From positions 1 to 64,000 of the forward strand of contig CAIUSV010000040.1 in assembly GCA_903901915.1 (NCBI GenBank): a stretch of 64,000 bases of DNA, written 5' to 3'. This document shows, piece after piece, positions 1-6,591 of the stretch (the stretch's first letter is position 1; each line of letters begins with the position of its first letter). The notes below the pieces were generated by a model, which did not search any database, was not told where the DNA came from, and worked only from the letters and a program-made list of their open reading frames with translations. The DNA comes from an uncultured Rhodospirillaceae bacterium. Its GTDB lineage: Bacteria > Pseudomonadota > Alphaproteobacteria > Rhodospirillales > Magnetospirillaceae. A program made the translations under genes and the position numbers.

Positions 1-2253
1 ATCGACGGCGAGATGGGCGGCCTGACGATTGCTCATCCGGGTGTAGGACAGCAGATCGTGGACCAGATCGCCCATGCGCCGGGCGCCGTTGACGATGAAG
101 CCGAGATATTCGGTGGCGGTGGCGTCGAGACCGCCGCCCAGGTGGCGTTGCAGCATCTGCGAGAACGACACCACCGTGCGCACCGGTTCCTGAAGGTCGT
201 GCGAGGTGATGTGGGCGAACCGTTCCAATTCGGCATTCATGCGCGACAGGGCATTCACCGAATCATGCAGTCGGTTTTCGGCGGCCCGGCGTTCCTCGCG
301 GGTCCGGAGGGCGATGATGCCAAAGGCCAGATCCCCCGCCAGTTCTTCGAGAAGGCGGATTTCGTCCGGGGTGAAGGCATTGACCTCGGTGGAGTAGATC
401 AACAGAGCGCCGAAAGCGGTCCCGATCTCATTCTTGAGCGGCAGGGCGATGCCCGAGCGATATCCGTTTAGCATCGCGTCGGTCCGCCAGGAGGCCGCTT
501 GCGGTTCGTCGGAGAAATCCTGAATGCAGACGATGCTGGCGGTTCTGATCGCCGTGCCCGCCGGATCCGGGCCGCGCCCTTCGGTGGGCTCCCCGTTGAG
601 GTTGGCCTTCTCCAGATGGCCGCTATCGGCCCCGGCCCAGGCGACGGGGCGGATGGTTCCGGCCTCGTTGTGCTCGGCATATCCGACCCAGGCCATGCGG
701 TAGCCGGCCTCGTCGCAGACGATGCGGCATATCTCGTTCAGCAGGCTCTGCTCGTCCACGGCGCGCATCAGGGTCTGGTTGCAGTTGCTGATGGCGCGAA
801 GTTCGCGGTTCCGCCGTTGCAAGGTGGCTTCGGCCAGTTTGCGGGGGGTGATGTCGCGGGAAACCGTCATTACGCTGACAACGTGACCGTCGCGATCGAG
901 TTCGGGGAAAGCGAAAACGTTGAACCAGTGGTCGATGCCGTCGGCTTTCGGCCACACCACGTCGGTGTCCTCGGGGATGGCGCTGTCCAGCACCCGGCGA
1001 AGCAGTCCCTGGAGAACCGCCGCGCTGGCCGGGGGCAGTGGAGAGACCTGGAGCGGGGCGCTGGCAATCCATTGAGGCGGTGGCGCCTCCGCCTCCCTGG
1101 TATAGCTCGGGTTGACATAGGTGCGCCGACAGTCGCGGTCGTAGCGCGCGATGATGTCCGGGGAGTTTTCGATCAGGGCGCGGTACACCTGCTGCGCCTC
1201 ATAGAGGGTATCCTCGGCCCGCCGGCGGTCCGTGATGTCGGCGAAGCTGACGACCGAACCCAATACCGCACTGTCGGCGATCACGGGATCAACCCGGTAC
1301 TCCGCCGGAAAACGGCTGCCATCGGAGCGGGTCAGGGTGATTTCGCCGGAAGCGGTATTGCCATGCCGGATGACACCGCAGATGGGGCATTCGGCCGGTT
1401 GGGCGGGTACTCCGAGATGGAGAAGGTCGTGAGCGGGCCGTCCCGCCAGATCGGCATCGGGTGCCAGCCCCAGGATGCGTTGTGCCGCGGCGTTGCAGAA
1501 GGTGATCTTACCCGCCAGATCAGTGCCGTAGATGCCCTCCTGGGTGGAGTTGAGCAGAAGGCTCAGGTTTTCCCGGCTCTCCAGCAACTGGCGCGTACGT
1601 TCCAGAACTTGTTGTTCGAGGCGATCATTGGTTTCGCGCAGGCGCTTCTCGGCGTCGCGACGGGCCTCGTTTTCATGGGTCAGCGCCTCGTTGCTGAGGC
1701 GCAGGCTGGAATAGGCCTCCTGTAGGCGGGCATGGCCGCGTACCGCGTTCTTCAACGTCATCGCGATGTAGGCGAACAGCGTCGGCATGACGTAGGACAT
1801 CTCGTCCAGGCTGACGTGAGTATCGATCAGCTTCAGCACCCCGATCACTTCGGCTCCCACCGCCAGCGGCACTACCCAGGTCCACGCCTTCTCGAACGGC
1901 GTCGACGTCAGTTTGGTGGAGGTGAAATCGGCGGCGACGGCGAAGGGCTTACGCAGTTCAACCGCCTCCAGCACCAGATCGTCATTGATGGCCGAGACCT
2001 GTCGCCGGCTGCCGTCAAGCCGTGCCAGCCGGATGCCATCCTCGGTGAAGACATAGAGGTGGGCATCGGTGCCGCCGATGTTCTCGACCATGCCGGTGAT
2101 GACCGTCGCCATGCACTCTTCGAGTTCATCCTGGCCACCCAAGCGGTTCATCAGGTGGATGATCAACTGAAGGTAGGATTTTTCCCGGGCGAGCCGCCGG
2201 GTGCGATCCTTCAGTGTCGGTCTGGTCGGTGTGCCGCGCGCGGACGGGGTCAT
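1..2253 (-). CDS. PAS/GAF sensor histidine kinase, C-terminus outside the window
   Basis: The frame is open from ATG at 2253 to the window edge, giving at least 751 residues. In order: a GAF-like domain (about 25-165), a coiled linker (about 170-220), a PAS domain (about 225-345), a second PAS domain (about 350-480), a second GAF domain (about 490-650), and a HisKA dimerization/phosphoacceptor domain. The H-box reads HITSHDLQEPVR, with the phosphoacceptor His near residue 685. The ATPase domain lies off the window. No membrane segment is visible, so it is probably a cytoplasmic sensor. The start overlaps the stop of the DUF1638 gene by 4 nt (ATGA), so the kinase is probably co-translated with the corrinoid genes. 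The signal sensed is unknown, and no response regulator is visible on this side. Confidence 0.9.
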   Translation of the reverse strand, partial: MTPSARGTPTRPTLKDRTRRLAREKSYLQLIIHLMNRLGGQDELEECMATVITGMVENIGGTDAHLYVFTEDGIRLARLDGSRRQVSAINDDLVLEAVELRKPFAVAADFTSTKLTSTPFEKAWTWVVPLAVGAEVIGVLKLIDTHVSLDEMSYVMPTLFAYIAMTLKNAVRGHARLQEAYSSLRLSNEALTHENEARRDAEKRLRETNDRLEQQVLERTRQLLESRENLSLLLNSTQEGIYGTDLAGKITFCNAAAQRILGLAPDADLAGRPAHDLLHLGVPAQPAECPICGVIRHGNTASGEITLTRSDGSRFPAEYRVDPVIADSAVLGSVVSFADITDRRRAEDTLYEAQQVYRALIENSPDIIARYDRDCRRTYVNPSYTREAEAPPPQWIASAPLQVSPLPPASAAVLQGLLRRVLDSAIPEDTDVVWPKADGIDHWFNVFAFPELDRDGHVVSVMTVSRDITPRKLAEATLQRRNRELRAISNCNQTLMRAVDEQSLLNEICRIVCDEAGYRMAWVGYAEHNEAGTIRPVAWAGADSGHLEKANLNGEPTEGRGPDPAGTAIRTASIVCIQDFSDEPQAASWRTDAMLNGYRSGIALPLKNEIGTAFGALLIYSTEVNAFTPDEIRLLEELAGDLAFGIIALRTREERRAAENRLHDSVNALSRMNAELERFAHITSHDLQEPVRTVVSFSQMLQRHLGGGLDATATEYLGFIVNGARRMGDLVHDLLSYTRMSNRQAAHLAVD

Positions 2254-2843
2254 GGCGCTCCGCTCAGCCGGTCCAATGCCTTCGCCAGCACCCTTTCGAG
2301 ATGGTCCAGCCCCGCGTCGGTCCAGCGCAACGGCAGAGCGACCGAAGCGGCGGCGTGTTCGGCGGCGGCGGTGAAGTCGCTGGAACACGGCGTGCGGACG
2401 GCCAGGATGTGGGTGCGATCGCCGGCGAATATCTCGGCGGCGATCTCCTGGTGTGGGCCAAACATTTCCGCCATGACGCGGTCCCAGCGCCGCGCCCAGT
2501 CCTCCAGCAGGAAGTAGGCGCCGTCGGCCAATTCCCGGTCGAAGCGCTCGCGCCCCAGCAGCATCTCGATGCAGTTTCGTCCCTCGGTGCGGAAGGTTCC
2601 TGCGTCGGCGACCATGCGGTCGATCAGCGGGTGGCAGCAACCGTAGAAAACGATCGGGCTGCGGTCGTGCTGGCGGGCCAGGGTGTCGGTGAGTTGCCGG
2701 CCCAGCCGGGTCATATTGGTATCCAGCCCCGGGTCGAGAAAGGTGGTCTCCAGCGGCCAGTCGTTGCAGGCGCAAAGATGCCTGATTTCCTTGTGGAGGA
2801 TGCCGCAGCCGACCAGCGAAGGCGGAGCCGGGGGCATGGTCAT
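2250..2843 (-). CDS. DUF1638 family protein in the corrinoid operon
   Basis: A 197-residue soluble protein that I recognise as DUF1638-like. Proteins of this family often sit beside corrinoid methyltransferase genes, but their biochemical role is unknown. Cysteines are frequent: one in the N-terminal VGCG segment, two in LCAC, a Cys-Cys-His-Pro in FYGCCHP near residue 70, and one in RNCIEM near residue 90. That suggests metal or corrinoid chemistry, which is an inference. The ATG at 2843 overlaps the stop of the upstream methyltransferase gene in ATGA, and its own stop overlaps the kinase start the same way. A second in-frame ATG lies two codons later. Confidence 0.8.
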   Translation of the reverse strand: MTMPPAPPSLVGCGILHKEIRHLCACNDWPLETTFLDPGLDTNMTRLGRQLTDTLARQHDRSPIVFYGCCHPLIDRMVADAGTFRTEGRNCIEMLLGRERFDRELADGAYFLLEDWARRWDRVMAEMFGPHQEIAAEIFAGDRTHILAVRTPCSSDFTAAAEHAAASVALPLRWTDAGLDHLERVLAKALDRLSGAP

Positions 2844-3886
2844 GGTGCGGCCCCCGCTTCCAGCCGCCCGTACTCGAACGCGGCCTCCAGCATGGTGCGG
2901 ACGGTGCGCTCGGGCAGGGCCAACGGCATCAGCAGGGTACCGAACAGGAAGCGGCCGCCCGTCTTTCCGGCGTTGACGATGCGGGCGACTTCGGCGCGGA
3001 TTTCCTCCTCGCTCCAGCGCACCAGCTTGATGTCGTCGATGATGCCGCAGACCAGTCCGCGACCGGCAACCTGTCGGACGCCCTCGGCGACATCCTCCAG
3101 CGGGCTGAGGTAGAAGCTCCGGAAGTCCAGGGCACGGATGACGCCGTCGATCACCCGGTTCATGCGGGCGCCGCCGCAATAATAGACCATGTCGGCGACG
3201 CCGCCGGTCTTCAGGTCGCGCCGCATCCACGGCAGCGACAATTCGTCGAACATCCGGCGGGACACGATATCGGTGGAGCCGAACGGGTTGGAATAGACCA
3301 GGACATCGGCGCCGGCGGCGCGGTAGGCGGCGATCTCCTTGGCACAGAACTCCGAGCATTTGGCCAACAGCTCGTCGCGCAGGTCGGTGGGACCAAGCAA
3401 CAGCAGTTCCATCCACTTTTCCATGCCCATCAGCAGCGCCGGCAAGGCCATCGAGGCGGTGATGTAGGCGCAGATCGGGACTCGTCCGCCGATCTCGGCC
3501 CGCAGCAGCTCGATGCACCGGCGGACCGGGGCGAACTGGGGATGGCCGAACAGGTCGTCGGGGACACGAAGGCGGTGGATGTCGGCGGGGTCCTTGATGA
3601 TGAAGTCGGCGACGTTGGGCGGGCCGTCCTCGGCGTATAGGATATCCCGGCAACCCAGCAGTTCGGCCTCCTTGCCGACGTAAAACAGGCTCCAGACGTT
3701 GTCGTAGCCGTAACGTGCCCGCATACGCAGTTGGGCTTCCGCCACCAGATCCGCCGAGTTGTAGTAGTCGCGCAACGACACCCCCATCTCCCGCGCGCCC
3801 TGGTCAAGCAGGTTGCAGAAGACCGGAATGCGATCGCAGGGGGATCCCTGGGCGGCGGCGCGCAGTCTGTCCATTCCCGTGATCAT
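2840..3886 (-). CDS. UroD/MtaA-like corrinoid methyltransferase
   Basis: A 348-residue protein of the uroporphyrinogen decarboxylase/MtaA/CmuA superfamily, a TIM barrel. Members either decarboxylate uroporphyrinogen or move methyl groups between a corrinoid protein and a thiol. The corrinoid-protein gene directly upstream, coupled by an ATGA overlap, argues for methyl transfer. In MtaA-type enzymes zinc is held by His-x-Cys and a later Cys. Here the first motif reads Tyr-Tyr-Cys (235-237), so the His is replaced, and the C-terminal segment (GRFLFGTLLMPLALP) has no Cys. Either the metal site is altered or the substrate is not a simple thiol. The enzyme class is fairly secure; the methyl donor and acceptor are unknown. 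Confidence 0.85.
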   Translation of the reverse strand: MITGMDRLRAAAQGSPCDRIPVFCNLLDQGAREMGVSLRDYYNSADLVAEAQLRMRARYGYDNVWSLFYVGKEAELLGCRDILYAEDGPPNVADFIIKDPADIHRLRVPDDLFGHPQFAPVRRCIELLRAEIGGRVPICAYITASMALPALLMGMEKWMELLLLGPTDLRDELLAKCSEFCAKEIAAYRAAGADVLVYSNPFGSTDIVSRRMFDELSLPWMRRDLKTGGVADMVYYCGGARMNRVIDGVIRALDFRSFYLSPLEDVAEGVRQVAGRGLVCGIIDDIKLVRWSEEEIRAEVARIVNAGKTGGRFLFGTLLMPLALPERTVRTMLEAAFEYGRLEAGAAP

Positions 3887-4551
3887 CGCCGCACCTGCCC
3901 GATCAGCCCGATGATGGCCCGGCCGGCGGAAATGCCGTCGGGAGCCCAGGCATCGGCGCCGACCCGCCGGTAGAGATAGGGGTCGAAACGGAAGGGCGCG
4001 CCGCCGGCGGCAATCTTGATCCGGTCGGCAAGGCCGCGCTGATCGATGATCTCGCGCACCGCCAGACAGCCCTCGGGTCCCTGGGCTGTGTGCATCATCA
4101 TCGCCGAAATGCCGATGACATCGGCACCGTGGGCGACCGCCTCATCGACGAAGCGTTCCGGCGGAACGTTGACGCCGAGGTCGATGGCCTCGACCATCAG
4201 CGAGCGCAGGCAGCCCATGACGATGCGCTTGCCCAGGGAATGAAGATCGCCCTTGGCGGTACCCACCACCGCCTTGCCCACGACCTTGGGCGGCTTGGCG
4301 AACAGCGGCAGCATTTCCTCGGTGACTTGCGAGGCGATCTGGGCGGTCATGAAGTGTTGGGCGAGGTTGCTGTCGAAATCCTCGGCGATGGCCCGCATCA
4401 TGGTTTCGACACCGGGGATCACCACCTTGAAGACGATGTCCTCGGGGCTGCACCCCTGCCAGACCGCCTCCCGCACCACGGAAAGCGCGCGGTCGCGGTC
4501 GGTATCGAAGACCGCCTCGTTGTAGGCACGGATGATGGAGTCCAGCATCAT
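3883..4551 (-). CDS. B12-binding corrinoid protein (MtaC/MtbC-like)
   Basis: A 222-residue methyl-carrying corrinoid protein. An N-terminal helical cap domain (about 1-85) is followed by a B12-binding Rossmann domain (about 88-215). The base-off/His-on motif D-x-H-x-x-G is present as GDLHSLG (Asp102, His104, Gly107), and a distal AAGGAPF segment lies near the nucleotide tail site. The length fits the MtaC/MtbC/MttC family. It is the first gene of a four-gene minus-strand run joined by ATGA overlaps. The ATG at 4551 has a good upstream ribosome site (GGGAGA). An adjacent Met codon at 4548 is an alternative start. No gene for a substrate-specific B subunit such as MtaB, MttB or MtgB is visible. 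Confidence 0.92.
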   Translation of the reverse strand: MMLDSIIRAYNEAVFDTDRDRALSVVREAVWQGCSPEDIVFKVVIPGVETMMRAIAEDFDSNLAQHFMTAQIASQVTEEMLPLFAKPPKVVGKAVVGTAKGDLHSLGKRIVMGCLRSLMVEAIDLGVNVPPERFVDEAVAHGADVIGISAMMMHTAQGPEGCLAVREIIDQRGLADRIKIAAGGAPFRFDPYLYRRVGADAWAPDGISAGRAIIGLIGQVRR

Positions 4552-4628
4552 GGCCCGTCTCCCACGAAAGGATCAGTGTATACCCTTTGGAGTAGTGGAG
4601 CTATCCTGATGCTTGGGGATGGCGTGGT
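4552..4628. promoter_or_regulatory. divergent promoter region of the corrinoid module
   Basis: This is the space between the divergent corrinoid-protein and activator genes, so it must hold at least the minus-strand promoter. A TATACA element on the minus strand near 4576-4581 could be a -10 box, but no convincing -35 accompanies it. No cobalamin-riboswitch B12 box is visible. The region grows to 194 nt if the activator starts at 4746. Confidence 0.4.
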
Positions 4629-5843
4629 ATGGGCGCGATGTCTCGATCGCATGACGTCGGATCAGGAGGCGGGCAAACGATCCCGGCGAGGTCGGATTGG
4701 CAGCCGCTGGTCGATCTGCCCCCGCTGGTCATGTCCCCGCAGGTCATGTCGACGACGGCGAGGGTGGCGGCGGTTGATCTGGGGTCCAGCCGCATCCGTG
4801 TATCGTTGTGCGACTTTGCCGCCGGGCGGCGGCTGGGAGCAATGGTTGGCGCCAATCCCCAGCTTACCGAGGGCGTCGATGTGCTGACCCGGCTGGCGGC
4901 GGCGCGTGAACCGGAGGCAGCCGCCAGGCTGGCGGAACTGGCGGTGAAGGCGATCGGCGAGGGACTTGCCGAGGCCCGGGTTCAAGCCGGTGGCGATACC
5001 CCTCGGGTGGAGCGGTTGGCCATCGTGGGCAACACCGCCATGCTGTCGCTGCTGAGCCGGCGCGGCAGCCAAGACTTGCTGCAACCCGAGCATTGGGGCC
5101 GACCGATCGATTGCCGACCGGTGGAAACCGGGGCATGGCGGAAGTGCTGGGGCCTTGCCGATGTCGCCGAACTGGTGGTGGTCGAGCCGCTGGGGGGCTT
5201 TGTCGGGTCGGATCTGCTGGCCGCGGCGCTGGCGTGCGGCCTGACCGGTGGGCCACCCGGCAGCCTGCTGATCGATTTCGGCACCAATACCGAGATTGCC
5301 CTGTGGGATGGCGAAACGGTCTTGGTCACCGCCGCGGCCGGCGGCCCGGCCTTCGAGGTCTGGGGCGCATCGGGACATCGCGCCTCGACCACGGTCGGTC
5401 TGATCGCCGATCTGCGTCGCCGGGGGGAACTCGACCGGTTGGGGCGACGACGGGCGGGCGGTGAGCGCCATCCGCACCCATCCTGTGCCCAGGTCGATGG
5501 CTTTGTCCGGGCAAAGGCGGCGGTGGCCGCCGGGGTGGAGTATGTACTGGTCCGGTCGGGGATGACCGGCCCCGGACTTGTACGTACCATCGTTACCGGC
5601 GCCTTCGGCCACGATCTCGATGTGAACGACGCGCGGGAGATCGGGCTGGTGCCGGCGGGTGGCGCGGTGGAATTGCGGCAGGATCTCGCCCTGCTTGGCT
5701 GCGAGATGATGGCGGCGGGGACTCCGGTGGCGGTGGAGGGACTGCGGGAGGTACGGCGGCGGGCGCGACTGATCAATCTGGCCATCGCGCCCGAGTACGA
5801 GGATCTGTTCGTCCACAATTTAAAATTGCAGCCCTCTGACTAA
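4629..5843 (+). CDS. RACo-type corrinoid reductive activator, ASKHA domain only
   Basis: This protein resembles the C-terminal ATP-dependent ASKHA part (DUF4445) of corrinoid activators such as RACo and RamA, which reduce inactive Co(II) corrinoid to Co(I). The sugar-kinase/actin fold motifs are visible: a phosphate loop VDLGSSRIRVSL near residue 50, LLIDFGTNTEIAL near residue 220, and an AAGGPAFE segment near residue 240. Known activators begin with a [2Fe-2S] ferredoxin domain, and no CxxxxCxxC pattern is seen here. With the start at 4629 the protein is 404 residues; the first 39 look partly non-coding in base use, and ATG at 4746 is an alternative giving 365 residues. It is divergent from the corrinoid-protein gene, its likely substrate. 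The electron donor is unknown. Confidence 0.82.
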   Translation: MGAMSRSHDVGSGGGQTIPARSDWQPLVDLPPLVMSPQVMSTTARVAAVDLGSSRIRVSLCDFAAGRRLGAMVGANPQLTEGVDVLTRLAAAREPEAAARLAELAVKAIGEGLAEARVQAGGDTPRVERLAIVGNTAMLSLLSRRGSQDLLQPEHWGRPIDCRPVETGAWRKCWGLADVAELVVVEPLGGFVGSDLLAAALACGLTGGPPGSLLIDFGTNTEIALWDGETVLVTAAAGGPAFEVWGASGHRASTTVGLIADLRRRGELDRLGRRRAGGERHPHPSCAQVDGFVRAKAAVAAGVEYVLVRSGMTGPGLVRTIVTGAFGHDLDVNDAREIGLVPAGGAVELRQDLALLGCEMMAAGTPVAVEGLREVRRRARLINLAIAPEYEDLFVHNLKLQPSD

Positions 5844-6538
5844 CGAAAACGGAAGGGAACCGAGAAGGTAAGCTGCGCCGGGGTGGCTCCGGCCGGCGGC
5901 GGCGGGAATGGGGTGGCGGCGCGTACGGTGGCCAGGGCCGCGCGGTTCAAGGCGGGATCGCCATCCGACTCGATCACCTCGGCCGAGATCAGGCCGCCGT
6001 CCTCGGCCAGGGCGAAGACGACGGTGGCGGTCCCCGGCAATTTCATGCCGCGCGGCTTGTGGGCGGCGATCCTGGCCCAGATGAGTTGGGCATATCGGCG
6101 CAGACCGTCATCATCGGACGGGCCGCCGGTTCCCGCATGATCGGGAGGCGGAGGAGGGGAGGGCGCCGACACCACGGTGTTGGCGGGCTCCGCCATTTGG
6201 TCGCCAATTGGCTGGTCGGTTGCGGCGGTGGGTGGTTCGGCCACCGGCTTGGGGGCGGAAATCGCGCGTGATCTCGGCTTGGAAGCGGGGGTTGGTATTG
6301 GGGGGGGCTTGGACGGTTCCGCTGCCGGCGGGTCGTTCGGGATGGAAGAGGGGACGGTGGGCTGGACGATTTCGACGGTGAAATTGCCCGAGTCTCCCGA
6401 AACGGCGACGGTATCGACCATCATCAGCAGCACGACGGCGTGAATCCCGAAGGACAGCGCCAAGCTCAACCATTTCCCCGCCCGACTCCAGCCGGGGCGG
6501 CGAACGGGAGGAACGCGGTCGTCGATTCGTCCTGTCAT
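5840..6538 (-). CDS. tonB: TonB energy transducer
   Basis: A 232-residue TonB. A short cytoplasmic N-terminus precedes one membrane anchor (KWLSLALSFGIHAVVLLMM, about 20-42). A long periplasmic Pro/Ala/Lys-rich stretch (about 60-145) follows, then the C-terminal TonB fold (about 150-232) ending in FSVPFRFR. It couples the ExbB/ExbD proton-driven motor to an outer-membrane receptor; no exbB or exbD is in the window. It lies directly downstream of a TonB-dependent receptor and probably serves it. An ATG at 6592, touching the receptor stop, would add 18 residues, but a strong hairpin (6552-6585) lies between the two, so 6538 is preferred. Confidence 0.88.
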   Translation of the reverse strand: MTGRIDDRVPPVRRPGWSRAGKWLSLALSFGIHAVVLLMMVDTVAVSGDSGNFTVEIVQPTVPSSIPNDPPAAEPSKPPPIPTPASKPRSRAISAPKPVAEPPTAATDQPIGDQMAEPANTVVSAPSPPPPPDHAGTGGPSDDDGLRRYAQLIWARIAAHKPRGMKLPGTATVVFALAEDGGLISAEVIESDGDPALNRAALATVRAATPFPPPPAGATPAQLTFSVPFRFR

Positions 6539-6551
6539 GGCCGTGATAGCG

Positions 6552-6585
6552 CCGGAGGCGACCGCCGGCCGGAAGTCGCCTCCGG
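6552..6585 (-). promoter_or_regulatory. hairpin between receptor and tonB genes
   Basis: A perfect 11-bp inverted repeat (6552-6562 and 6575-6585) with a 12-nt loop lies between the receptor stop and the preferred tonB start. There is no downstream U-run on the minus strand, so it looks more like an mRNA-processing or attenuation element than a simple intrinsic terminator. Confidence 0.55.
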
Positions 6586-6591
6586 GGGGCA

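Noticed and set aside
499-1725. A 408-codon plus-strand frame over the histidine kinase
   Set aside because: The minus-strand frame gives continuous PAS/GAF/HisKA domains, and the plus-strand translation has no recognisable family.
4552-4745. Cobalamin riboswitch near the corrinoid genes
   Set aside because: No B12 box or the usual long leader was found; the spacer is too short.
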